Shown one piece after another: positions 1 through 10,200 of a DNA stretch of 64,000 nt. The position numbers were made by a program, and so were the translations under genes. The notes under the pieces are model-generated. The model did no database searches. It was given only the letters and a program-made list of their open reading frames with translations, and was not told the DNA's origin. Numbering within the stretch: position 1 is the stretch's first letter; each line of letters begins with the position of its first letter. Source of the stretch: Saprospiraceae bacterium (lineage in GTDB: Bacteria; Bacteroidota; Bacteroidia; Chitinophagales; Saprospiraceae); contig JANQLV010000079.1 in assembly GCA_028280415.1 (NCBI GenBank), positions 1-64,000 on the forward strand, read 5' to 3'.

Positions 1-62
1 TCACCCTTTCTAATCAAAAGAGTGACAATCCCGACCAATTATCTCTTTTCAATGGTTTATAA
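1..62 (+). other. possible C-terminal tail of an upstream gene
   Basis: The third forward frame is open from the window edge to a TAA at 60-62 and would encode a hydrophilic tail ending PDQLSLFNGL. Frame 1 is also open to about base 90, so the choice of frame is weak. No family can be named. The following 160 bases to the next gene are AT-rich. Confidence 0.2.
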
Positions 63-224
63 TTTATTAAAAAACGTCAACCTATTTTAGGCACGGACAA
101 TACGTAACTTACTATATATAACACATAACACGATCTATTAATTGGTGCCAATAAAAAAGGGGAATCGCTGAAAACCTTTATGTTAATAGAACAGAGTAAG
201 CATTATATTAAAAAACATAACAAA

Positions 225-817
225 ATGAAACAAATAATATTTTTATTATATTTTTTAGTAATACTATTTTCCTCATGCACAAAAGATAATATCACTAAAG
301 ATATATCTAAAGTTAATGAGTACTCACAAATAAACTTTTTAGCTTCTCAAGATGATATTATTAATGTTATTCATTATAGCAAAGATATTATGGCTACTAT
401 TGAAAATGCCGTAAATATTTATGGTAGTTCTCATATTATAGAACTATTGAATGGCATAAATAATGATCAAGCTACAGAACAACAAATATCATTTCTAATT
501 TCGCTCATGGGATTCTCAGAAAAAAAAGAGTTTGAAGAGTAGTTACAAAGTGTTAAAAAATTACAGAAAAAATTCCCATCTTAATAGAAAGTGAGCATAT
601 TTCGAAAGAACTTTTTAGAGAAGTGCCTATTCCTCATAGTTCAAACAATAACCAAGTATCCCTTAGAGCAGATCCGTGTAAAGATGACTGTGACGAACAA
701 TACTGGATTGTAGGTTTAGCTTGTGCGGGAGTAGGAGCAGGTTGTTTACCTTGTGGTATTTCATGTGCAGCTATCAATACCGCAATTTGGATTAGTTGTT
801 TAAATAATTGCCCATAA
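225..817 (+). pseudogene. disrupted lipoprotein with a Cys-rich, hydrophobic C-terminal peptide
   Basis: Translation from the ATG at 225 begins with a lipoprotein signal (MKQIIFLLYF, lipobox LFSSC), better than the upstream ATG at 180. About 80 helical, polar residues follow, then an in-frame TAG at 540-542. After the TAG the same frame goes on for 13 sensible codons (LQSVKKLQKKFPS) to a TAA at 582. From about base 575 the sense continues in another frame (ILIESEHISKELFREV...) into a tail ending at 817. That tail has eight cysteines in about 45 residues, mixed with Gly, Ala and Ile (LACAGVGAGCLPCGISC), followed by a terminator-like hairpin. One nonsense codon plus the loss of one base (or gain of two) would explain the layout. 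The tail looks like hydrophobic disulphide-rich bacteriocins of the halocin C8 type, but that is a visual likeness only. Alternatively these are two separate small genes, the second starting at GTG 623. Confidence 0.55.
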
Positions 818-873
818 GTTCTTTATATTGAAATGATATATAAACACACAAGATGAAAAACTAAATAAAAGGG

Positions 874-897
874 AGCTATCTCAATTGTGAGATAGCT
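874..897. terminator. hairpin after the Cys-rich gene
   Basis: AGCTATCTCA and TGAGATAGCT form a perfect 10-bp stem with a 4-base loop. The T tract after it is broken up, so termination may be weak. Confidence 0.5.
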
Positions 898-926
898 TCT
901 CATTCGAGAATTTTAATTTTTCTAAA

Positions 927-1088
927 ATGAAAAATCAAATAATGACCACAGGAATAATTTTATTTTTTATTTCCACTACTTCGATTTTACATGAATACTA
1001 CTTTATGATAATTATTGTTTTTGTTTTAATAATGTTATATCAGATTTATTTGGATGAAGACGGTTTTAAACTATTTAAGAAACAGTAG
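927..1088 (+). CDS. small hydrophobic membrane peptide, 53 aa
   Basis: The ATG at 927 opens a 53-residue frame dominated by hydrophobic stretches at about residues 8-20 and 27-41, enough for one or two membrane helices, with a charged end (DEDGFKLFKKQ). It lies after a hairpin and ends 2 bases before the convergent helix-turn-helix gene, so spacing fits a real gene. No family is recognised. Length and composition alone cannot rule out chance. Confidence 0.4.
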   Translation: MKNQIMTTGIILFFISTTSILHEYYFMIIIVFVLIMLYQIYLDEDGFKLFKKQ

Positions 1089-1089
1089 A

Positions 1090-1263
1090 TTAAGGTTCTT
1101 CATCCAGATAAAATTTTTGGTAAATCAATTTTTGTTTCGCAGGAATTACTAGCCCTTTGGGGAGTATGATATCATTCCTTTTTAACCATCGTCTAAAGGT
1201 ACTAATAGACATTCCAAGTTCATCTGCGATTTGTTGACGTGTTTTTGACTTTTGTTTTTCCAT
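1090..1263 (-). CDS. small helix-turn-helix protein, 57 aa
   Basis: This is a short DNA-binding-type protein. Residues about 6-30 (KTRQQIADELGMSISTFRRW) have the shape of a helix-turn-helix of the kind that begins MerR-like and transposase-type domains; the remainder is basic and short. The ATG at 1263 is preferred over the in-frame TTG at 1272. A 23-codon frame ends a few bases upstream on the same strand. It could regulate the neighbouring accessory genes; there is no direct evidence for a target. Confidence 0.75.
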   Translation of the reverse strand: MEKQKSKTRQQIADELGMSISTFRRWLKRNDIILPKGLVIPAKQKLIYQKFYLDEEP

Positions 1264-1268
1264 AATTA

Positions 1269-1340
1269 TCAATCTTTAATGGTCCGTAGTTGTTTTTTAT
1301 CTAATAAAACTGCCTGTTTCTGTACTTCATGGATTGTCAT
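1269..1340 (-). CDS. possible leader peptide or small ORF, 23 aa
   Basis: An ATG at 1340 opens 23 codons ending 5 bases before the ATG of the helix-turn-helix gene. The end, LLDKKQLRTIKD, recalls double-glycine bacteriocin leaders (L-KKQ-TIKGG) but the Gly-Gly pair is absent. It may be a leader ORF or chance. Confidence 0.2.
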   Translation of the reverse strand: MTIHEVQKQAVLLDKKQLRTIKD

Positions 1341-1401
1341 GATGATAAAATTTTAGTGTTAATAAGTGCTCTAAAATAATGGTAATCCATGAAAACTTAA
1401 G

Positions 1402-1433
1402 AAAAAAAGCAGGCATAAGGCAGAGCTTTTTTT
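1402..1433. repeat. A/T-rich inverted repeat
   Basis: Seven A then GC at 1402-1410 mirror GC then seven T at 1425-1433 around a 14-base loop. It lies between the divergent helix-turn-helix gene and the 508-aa gene. It could end transcription entering from either side, or be regulatory. Confidence 0.25.
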
Positions 1434-1501
1434 GACTATCTACAAAAAATGTTTTTTTAATAAAACACTGATTAACAAACCTTTACAAAACACAGTTGCA
1501 C

Positions 1502-3028
1502 ATGCTTACGCTCTATGAGTTAGTCGATATGTTGCCAGAGCGATTTAGTCCACATTTTATCCCAAGGCTTAATCAACTCTATGCATTTATCACAAAAAAT
1601 AAACATCTGACTTCATTAGAGGCATCAGAACTTTTTTTCGGGCAACCGAATCGAGTAAAATATTTTAATATTCTCAAAAATGATCTTAAGAAAGCTCTTG
1701 CAATTTATCTAATATGCTATCCATCGTGGTCACTAGAGAATAAAAACAAAGTATTAATTGAAGAATGTCATAAGCTTTATACTAGCTATAAGATATTCTT
1801 ACTCAATAATAAACGAAGCATTGCTATCGAGATGGCGAAATCTCTTGTACCGCATTTGCAAAAGCTGGAATTACATACGCTGTTGTATTCCGTCGCCGAT
1901 GATCTTATGTTACATTATTCTATCATAGAACATAATGCAAAGCGGAGGAAAAAGTATGAACAACTCGTCACACAAGAATTACAGAACATATTAGACTATG
2001 CGGTAGTCAGAAAGGTATACACAAAACTATTTGCAGTATGTAATAATAGAGAAAGTTACCCGCCAAGTATAATAGCATTAGCAAAAGAATCTATGCAACA
2101 GGTTAGGCCCTACTTGCGAGATGGGAGGCATAACATAAACAGATATATCTATATTATACAGCTATGTCGATATACAGTAGTACATGAATATAAAAAAATA
2201 TTGGAAGTATGTAATACTGCGCTCAGTAGTTTTCCTTCAAACCATCCGAATATTAGGTCACTTTCATTTGTGTTTTTGTTCAACAAAATAACTGCGTGTA
2301 TACCATTAGAGCGTTTAGAGGAAGCCAAGCGTATTGCTCGGGAGACGATACAAATTGTCCCAAAAGGAAACTTCAATTGGCATTTGGTTTTTCTGAGGCG
2401 AATTACTGCTTGCTTCCATGGTGGAGAATATCAAGAAGCATATCAGTTATACAAGGAATACGAGAAGTATCAAAAGGCAAGAAAACGAATGAAGATAAAA
2501 AACGGAAAGCAAGCCGCAACATATCCTATTATTACAGAACACTGGGAAATAAATCGAGGATATCTCTATTTTTTAAATAAAGTTGGGTTAGTACACGAAT
2601 ACGAGAAAGAACGATTTTATCTCGGAAAATTCCTCAATGAAGTTCCAGTATATTCTAAAGATAAAGCTGGGAATAATATTAATATTCTACTAATACAAAT
2701 ACTCGTACAGCTTTTTAGAGGACAATACGGAAAAATAATTGATCGCATAAAATCACTTAATGAATATGTTCGATTATACACTAGAAATGAAGAAACTAAA
2801 AGAGCCAATATTTTTATAAAAATGATCATCAAAATGGAGTCCGCCCGATTCCATAGAAAAGGTACGGAGCTTAAGACGAAAAAGTTATTGGAACAACTCA
2901 AAAATACACCTCTAAGAATGGGACAAAATCTGGCAATCGAAATTGTACCATATGAAGTATTATGGTCAGAAATCCTTGATATTATAGATAATAAATTTAG
3001 AATATCCGCTTCCAAAGCATCACAATAA
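1502..3028 (+). CDS. alpha-helical hypothetical protein, TPR-like, 508 aa
   Basis: The protein is almost entirely amphipathic helices, with no signal peptide and no membrane span, so it is probably cytoplasmic. The C-terminal two thirds has repeating paired helices of the TPR type, for example LERLEEAKRIARETIQIVPKG and GGEYQEAYQLYKEYEKY, but no exact TPR consensus. The start is taken at ATG 1502; a TTG lies two codons upstream. The layout (about 90 helical N-terminal residues, then helical repeats) resembles the 465-aa protein at 61872-63269, and both probably belong to one poorly described family. It is followed by the RHS locus. The function is unknown; protein-protein scaffolding is a guess. 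Confidence 0.8.
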   Translation: MLTLYELVDMLPERFSPHFIPRLNQLYAFITKNKHLTSLEASELFFGQPNRVKYFNILKNDLKKALAIYLICYPSWSLENKNKVLIEECHKLYTSYKIFLLNNKRSIAIEMAKSLVPHLQKLELHTLLYSVADDLMLHYSIIEHNAKRRKKYEQLVTQELQNILDYAVVRKVYTKLFAVCNNRESYPPSIIALAKESMQQVRPYLRDGRHNINRYIYIIQLCRYTVVHEYKKILEVCNTALSSFPSNHPNIRSLSFVFLFNKITACIPLERLEEAKRIARETIQIVPKGNFNWHLVFLRRITACFHGGEYQEAYQLYKEYEKYQKARKRMKIKNGKQAATYPIITEHWEINRGYLYFLNKVGLVHEYEKERFYLGKFLNEVPVYSKDKAGNNINILLIQILVQLFRGQYGKIIDRIKSLNEYVRLYTRNEETKRANIFIKMIIKMESARFHRKGTELKTKKLLEQLKNTPLRMGQNLAIEIVPYEVLWSEILDIIDNKFRISASKASQ

Positions 3029-3449
3029 AAAATAGATAATCCTTAAATATGAAGCAAAATCCACTTGGGATGAAGAAGTTTATTTGGCTTTTAAGAAACG
3101 TATTATCACTGCAGAGCGAACTTAAATTACTCTCTCAGTAGCTGCAATCGCACAATAAAATAAAATTGAAATTAACGCATGTTAAATATAAACCGTATGA
3201 AACTTTTTTCGGGAATTAAGCATTATAGTTATGGCAATGTACATCTGCGCATTGCTTTCTGTAATTTTAAAATTTTACTGCCCATCAATTTTAGCAAAGT
3301 TCATTAAGATTCTTTATGTAAAAGCATAAAGGTCTGGTAGCATTGCTTAAATCAGCCGAAAAAAGAGAAGAAAGACTATCGAGTTTTTGAACTTATGCAT
3401 ACCGCATAAGGCAAGGATGTATTTTTTAATCTTTTAAATACGTACTATA
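3029..3449. other. gene-free stretch, possible decayed coding traces
   Basis: Only short open stretches are present. The piece at about 3046-3126 could encode a charged peptide with the end LAFKKRIITAERT and may be a decayed scrap. Near 3400-3420 a small imperfect palindrome (TGCATACCGCATA) occurs. No promoter, terminator or RNA gene was recognised. Confidence 0.3.
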
Positions 3450-4205
3450 ATGATTATTAGACAAACCATTATAGCAGGGATTTGTATGTTCCTGCTATCC
3501 ATTCCGATTAGGGCGGAAGTAATCATCAGTTCATACAACAATGTACTTACGGCAAGAAGTACAAACCCCGGCATAGCGGGCTTCCATGGCTGTGATATTA
3601 CAAATGCTAGAAAAGTACCTGCTTACATTTTTGAATTACAAACCCAACGATCTGGTAAAACTGGAAGTTCAAGAAGTTCCAATACCTGCGGTACCGGAGG
3701 GCGCTGGTCAACAATTTCTAAAAAGGAATCCAATACAGGCTCCGTTGATTTTGAAAATATTCCCGATGGAAAATATCGGGTAATCGTTTTATCTGGTCAA
3801 GCAATTGGTTGTAGGCTTTCGGGAGATATTGGTGATCTACCTACCAAAGCAATTGTGTATCAAAAAGAAGTTTCTGTACCAGTTCGTTTAGGAAGTAATC
3901 TAAGCAAATCAGTAGCTAAAGACATTATTCAAAACGATGTATTCAAAGTCTTTCCAAACCCCGTTAGCAATGAGTTGACGATTGAATTACAAAGTACAAA
4001 ACTGGAAGGTGAAGTAACAATTACTTTAGCCGATTTACTTGGTCAGATTATTCATGTGATTGAAGAAGATATAGATAAAAACATGAATACACACAACTGG
4101 AAAATAGATGTCCAAGACTACCCACCTGGTACTTACTTTATCAACTTGCAAGACAAAGCTGGTAAGCAATTTTCTCAGAAAATTATCATTCAGAATAATC
4201 AATAA
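3450..4205 (+). CDS. small secreted protein with T9SS type A sorting tail
   Basis: An N-terminal signal peptide (MIIRQTIIAGICMFLLSIPIRAE) sends the protein to the periplasm. Residues about 24-155 form a Ser/Gly/Asn-rich domain, probably beta, that could not be named; DFENIPDGKYRVIV looks like the edge of a prealbumin-like fold. Residues about 168-249 are a typical Por_Secre_tail (FKVFPNPVSNELTIEL, later PPGTYFINLQDKAGK), which directs export by the type IX system and usually attachment to the cell surface. It lies 69 bases upstream of the RHS giant on the same strand, so the two may be co-transcribed. It may help display the RHS protein; that is inference. Confidence 0.85.
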   Translation: MIIRQTIIAGICMFLLSIPIRAEVIISSYNNVLTARSTNPGIAGFHGCDITNARKVPAYIFELQTQRSGKTGSSRSSNTCGTGGRWSTISKKESNTGSVDFENIPDGKYRVIVLSGQAIGCRLSGDIGDLPTKAIVYQKEVSVPVRLGSNLSKSVAKDIIQNDVFKVFPNPVSNELTIELQSTKLEGEVTITLADLLGQIIHVIEEDIDKNMNTHNWKIDVQDYPPGTYFINLQDKAGKQFSQKIIIQNNQ

Positions 4206-4274
4206 TTTAACACTACAAAATAGAGTAAACACTTACTTCAGTGTATTTACTTTTTACGTAAAAAATATTATATC

Positions 4275-7200
4275 ATGAAAAATATAAAACGTAATTCTTT
4301 TCTTATATTATTTTTTTCTTTTTTTTACTTTACTTTTGTATCAGGGCAAGAAGAAATTGACCCTGCATCGAGAATATTACCTCCTTCCCCTACCGCATCA
4401 GCTATTGCAAAATATCAGGATTTAGCTGTAGGTCTACATACTGGAACTCCTAGTCTTTCCATTCCCATTCATACTTTGCAAGGAGATGGTATTGATGTTC
4501 CTATCTCGATAAGTTATCATGGTGGAGGAGTAAAAGTGGACGAAGTATCTAGTTGGGTTGGCATAGATTGGTCACTTCTAGCGGGGGGTATAATTTCGCG
4601 AACTGTCATGGGACAACCAGATGAAGGTCCTAATGGATTTAGGGATATAGACGGTCTTCCTTATCCATTTCAATATACTGCCGAAGTGCTTGATTTGATC
4701 TATAATGTGGGAAGTGATTTTCATGCTATCCCTTATGATTCTCAACCAGATATGTTTAGTTTTAATTTTGGTGAATATTCCGGAAAATTTGTATTTGATG
4801 AAAATGGAAATATTAGGACTATCCCTCACCAAAATATACAAATATCAGTGCCTTCAAATTTTTTGAATGATTTATTTGAAGTAACGACACCTGATGGAAT
4901 GATATATCGTTTTGGTGGCCCAGGAGCAGTCGATAGATCTGGCAGTCAAATTACTTGGGCTGAGATGCCCGAAGCATCTTATCAATTTCAATATATAGAT
5001 TTTGTAGCAACAAGCTGGCATCTAATAGAAATTCATAATCCTAATACTGAAGAAACTATTTATTTCAATTATACTCCCCATCATATCAACTACGAGATGG
5101 CTTATTCAGAAACTCATAGCACTCCAATTGATATAGAATTCAATGAAAGTAACGACCCCCATCTTCATTTTTGCGATAATAATTCTTACAATTTCTCTCG
5201 TAGCATTGTTAGTAAATTTGAAGAAGGATACCATCTTTCATCTATTACATCTTCTTTTGGAAGTGTAGAATTTATCTGTGCTGGAAACAGGGAAGACTTA
5301 ATAGTACACACAGGAAACGGTAGAGAAGTAAATCGTTTGAACCAAGTTATCGTGAAAGGGATGCAAGGAAATATTTTAAAAACATTTGATTTCACACAAG
5401 GTTTTTGGACTTCAACTCAAAATAATATCAGTAATAATCAGCCCTCTAGAAAAAGAATGTATTTAAAGTCCATAACAGAAAGAGGTCATGATGGAACAAC
5501 ACTACCTCCTTATGAATTCTCCTATCTAAATGGGGATAAACTCCCTCCCCGGCTTTCTTTTAATCAAGATCACTGGGGATATTATAATGGGCCTGCTAAT
5601 TCTTATAGTAATTATTTTACACCTTATCTGGAAGACCTTAATGTGAATTATCAATTAAATTTAACCGGAGCTAATCGAGAAGTGAATCATGATTATAGTA
5701 ATTTCGGTACCTTAAGTAAGATTATTTATCCTACAGGAGCTGTCAAAAAAGTTTTTTATGAAGGCAATAGTGTTCCTGTTTGTAGTGACGAGCCTTATTG
5801 GGAAAAAACTTCAGAAACAATTTTGGCAGATTGGTCAAATCCTCATAATAGTCCTCCTCAACCATATTCTGTAGAAACATCTATTTATTTAGATATCCCT
5901 CAAGATGTGACTGTTGATTATAAGGTGGTCATGACTAGTGTCTATGGTGCTGAATTATCTATAGTCCCCACAGATGCAGGTAATTCTCATCCTGGCTTAT
6001 TTTGGGGAGGATATGATACTCAAGCACCCATCACTCTTGAAGGCATTGCAATAGAAGAATTGCCGGCAGGCAATTATAAAATTACTGCAAGGGTTGAGAA
6101 TGGTCCGGCACTTCCTGATTATCCTTATGGAGAAAGTGCTTTTGCTAAAATAATTTATTTAGAAAGACATGATGATTTAGTCATTAATCAACCTATAGGC
6201 GGGATTAGAGTAAGTAGATTGGAGACCAATGACAATAACGAAAATGTAAGCATTAAAAAAATTGATTATTCTCAAGTTGAGGCAAATTGCGACAACCTTT
6301 CTAGTGGAGTCACTATGGGGCGTCCTCCTTTATATTTCTCTAAAAGCAGGCAGATCGCTTACCAAAGCATTCCTCCCGTTTCTTGTTTAGAACTTTATGA
6401 GTGTGATTCGAAAGTTGCTAAGTCTTCAAGTTATCTACAGTTAAATTCGAATATTGGAAATGTAGTAAATTATGAAGAAGTAACAGAAATTTATGGAGAG
6501 AACGGAGAGAATGGTAAAATACATCATCTATTTTTAATTACTCCTGATAAGAAACCACCCATTCCAGATGGATATTTTCATCCAGACTTTGGGAATGAAA
6601 TTGAAGCAATATTGTCAACACCGTGGACAGATATGAGTTGGAAATCTGGATTGTTGTTAGAGCAAAAAGTATATAACTCAAATGATATACTCTTAAAAAA
6701 AACAAAAAACACCTATCATTTTGACGAACATCATAAATATAATATTAAAGCAGCAAATATTGCCAAAATATTTGATCACCCTTGTGAAAACTCCTATTTA
6801 TACACAACTTCTTCCAACGGTGATATAATTCCAATTTTTAGGGCAATAGAGCAATATGCTATACATTATTATGATGTACTTTCACAATGGTTTTACTTAG
6901 ATTCATCAACAACAACTGAGTATAACGAACAAGGAGAAAATCCATTAATATCTTCAAATAGTTATCAATATAGTCCAGAGCATTTAAACCTGATTGTGGC
7001 AACTGCCACTGCTCCTGGCGTAAGTCAAACTACTAATATAAGTTATGCCCATGATGTGTTGAGTAATTATCCACTTAAAAACGAAATGATAGCGAGAGGA
7101 ATGACCGGAGTACCTCTAATAACCTTAGTAACAGGCAGTATAACCAGTGGAAATAAAACGGAATATAAAATGGTAGGAAATAAAATTCTACCAGAGAAAA

Positions 7201-10200
7201 TATATCAGGTTGAAGGCTCATCTGGATTAAATTTAATTGGTACTTTTTCTTATATTGACAACGACCATTATCCTGATAGCTACCAAAAAGAAGATTATGA
7301 TTATCCTGAAATATACTCCTGGTACCCTTCGGGGTCTCCTAAAGAAGGACTTTTACAAAGTAAACAATATATCAGTTGGACATGGATATTTGACTATTTT
7401 GAAGATTCAAGGCTATTGCAAACATCTGGAAATATTGATGGAACTTCAATCAGTTACACATATGATGATCTCCAAAGACTCAAGACGCAAACGGTAAATG
7501 GATTATTGGGAACGAAGTCCGTAACTACTAATACTTATACCATCGGTGGAGCTAATCAAATTGCTACGACTACAACTTTTCCTGATGGCACGCCTACACA
7601 AAAATCTATACAGTCATTTGATGGTCTAGGTAGATTAATATCCAACAGCATTAATGGAGTTACCAGAGAAAGTTATGTATATGATGAGTTCCAGCGAGTT
7701 GCTGAAAAATCAATTCTACCAAGTGGAACTTCAAGTTTTGAATATGAACCTTCGCCCCTAAATCGTACAATCAAAGAGACTTTTTCGGATGGTTCATTTA
7801 CAGAAATGCATTACGATGCAGAAGAAGGATTTTACAAGCAAATTTTTACAGATGAAAATGTACATATTTCTTATACATTGGTTGATGGTTTTGGAAGAAC
7901 AGTTAGGAATGTCGATCCTTTAGGAGGTATTACTAATTATGAATTTGATAATTTTGGAAATATTTCGATTGTAACAACGCCTCTTGGAAGGGTTTATTCG
8001 TACAATTACGACTCCAATAACAGATTGAAAGATAAAACGATTCCAGGGGAAGGAGAATATTCTTATACATATTATGACAATGACCTCATGCGTACCCAAA
8101 GAAGGCCGAACGGACACATCGAATATTTATATTATGATGACTATGATAGACTGGAAACTGTTTCACTTGATGGAGAAACAAGTTCGGCTAATGATATTAT
8201 TCAAAACTTTTACGATTTCAACAATGGAGATCAATTCAGTGCTTATTTCGGAAAAATGAGCAGTCAAAATGTCCGGGTTCTAGGTACTGATGATTGGCTA
8301 GTTACGGAATATGCTTATGATGGTTTTGGTAGAATAATTAATGAAAGCGCGGATAACTACATAGGAGGAAGCAATATTTCAAACTTTAGTTATAATAATG
8401 CAGATAATTTGACTTCAAATTCTTTGTTACATTCAACTACTTATGGTGATGACGTTATTGTAAAAACAGTAAATGAATATGATAATCGCCTAAGACTAAA
8501 TTTGACAAGGCATCAGGTCAATGATAACCCAATGTTTAAATTAAGTCAATTATATTATAATGATGGAGATCAAATAATTAAAAAATTATTATTCGGAGAA
8601 GATGAAAACAACTCCTTATTACAAAACATCAAATACGGCTATAATTCCAGAGGCTGGTTAACTAATATTAATCAAATAAGTGAAGGTTTTGATGACGAAA
8701 ATATCCCGGAATGTGTCTTGACTCCAACTTGTGACAAGTGTGATTATACCGCTTATGTGACTTTTGACAGAGGAAGACAAATCATTGGCATCTATGCCAA
8801 CGGTGGTGAACTGGTCGATTTGCCCGCATATCCCTATGCCCTTTACGAAATGGCACAAATGGAAATTGATCTGGAAAACTGGTTGAACCAAAACGGTATC
8901 CTGCACAGTGGAGTAAACATCACCATAGAAGGAGGCGCTTACATTACGATCAGCCAAAGTGCAATTCCATTTAATACTGTTGTACTATCCGATAAAACAG
9001 TTATCGCTTTTGATGAGACGAATTGTACCGGTCCATCCACAACTTCCTCGGAGATATGCGACCTGTGTAATCGAAATGGATATAATTGTAATGACTGTCC
9101 TTACTGGAATTTACAGGATGAATGTACAACTTGTCAGGAGTTGGGGATAATCAATTGTACAAATTGTGCTTTTGATAATGCCCCCTGTACCCGGTGTACC
9201 AATCTCGGCTATAGCGATTGTTCAACTTGTCCCTTAAGTCTGGATGCAATTAAGCCCATTAAAGTAACCATTGATTATAACTATGCGGAGTTAAGTAGCG
9301 GAACAAAAGCTTCATTGATCAAAGTAAATGAAAAGTCCAAGTATTTTGATCATAATCAAGCTTTTAAAATTGTAGAAAAACAAAGTACACAAATTGTAGG
9401 GACGGATAGTATTAGTAATCATACGCCTACCCACACTATGGAAATCGATATGTATAATTACTGGATCAATGCAAATACCAGTTTAGCAGTCTTAGACAGC
9501 CTTGAAGTCTTGTTGATTGCAGAGCTAAATACTGCCGGGATTACTTCTGCGCAGGTTCAAAATGATTTTGTAGATGCCGTGGAACAATCATTATCCCTGA
9601 GTTGGAAAAATACGACCTCTATAACGCCAGAGCCAGAATACGATATCAATAACCCTGATCTTTTTGCTATGGAAATTAGCTACGGTACCGGGGATGATTA
9701 TACCGAATCTCCCGGACAATTCAACGGAAACATTTCCGGCTTGACCTGGAAAGTGGCCGGAAAGGCGGTACAAAATTACAGTTTTTGGTACGATCCGCTG
9801 GATCGTTTGAATCAGGGTTTATATAAAGACGTACAAACAGGTTTAGCCTCTCTGGATAATAAGTACGGGGTAGAAATGGACTATGATCTCGAAGGGAATA
9901 TCAAGTGGCTGACCCGAAGAGGTGTTACTGAGATTTGTGAAGAAGGATTGAACCTCTTTTCTTATGATTACGATCAGATAGATAATTTAGTCTATACTTA
10001 TAATACTGAAAACCGTTTAGGAAATATCACTGAAAATAGTAATCAAGCGTTTGGCTACAAAGGGGCTGGTGGAGATTTTGAATACGATGCTGCCGGAAAC
10101 CTGAAGGTTGATCAAAACAAGAAAATGACGATTGTATACAATTATTTAAACCTGCCTCTGATTATTACATTCATGGAGACCGGATCGACGATTCGCTTTA

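Noticed and set aside
567-575. Programmed -1 frameshift at an A-rich run in the Cys-rich gene
   Set aside because: A run of six A is present and could slip, but an in-frame stop lies 25 bases earlier, so slippage alone would not restore the protein.
3196-3309. Possible 37-codon ORF in the gap before the T9SS/RHS genes
   Set aside because: No homology-like features and no promoter; it is not separable from chance.
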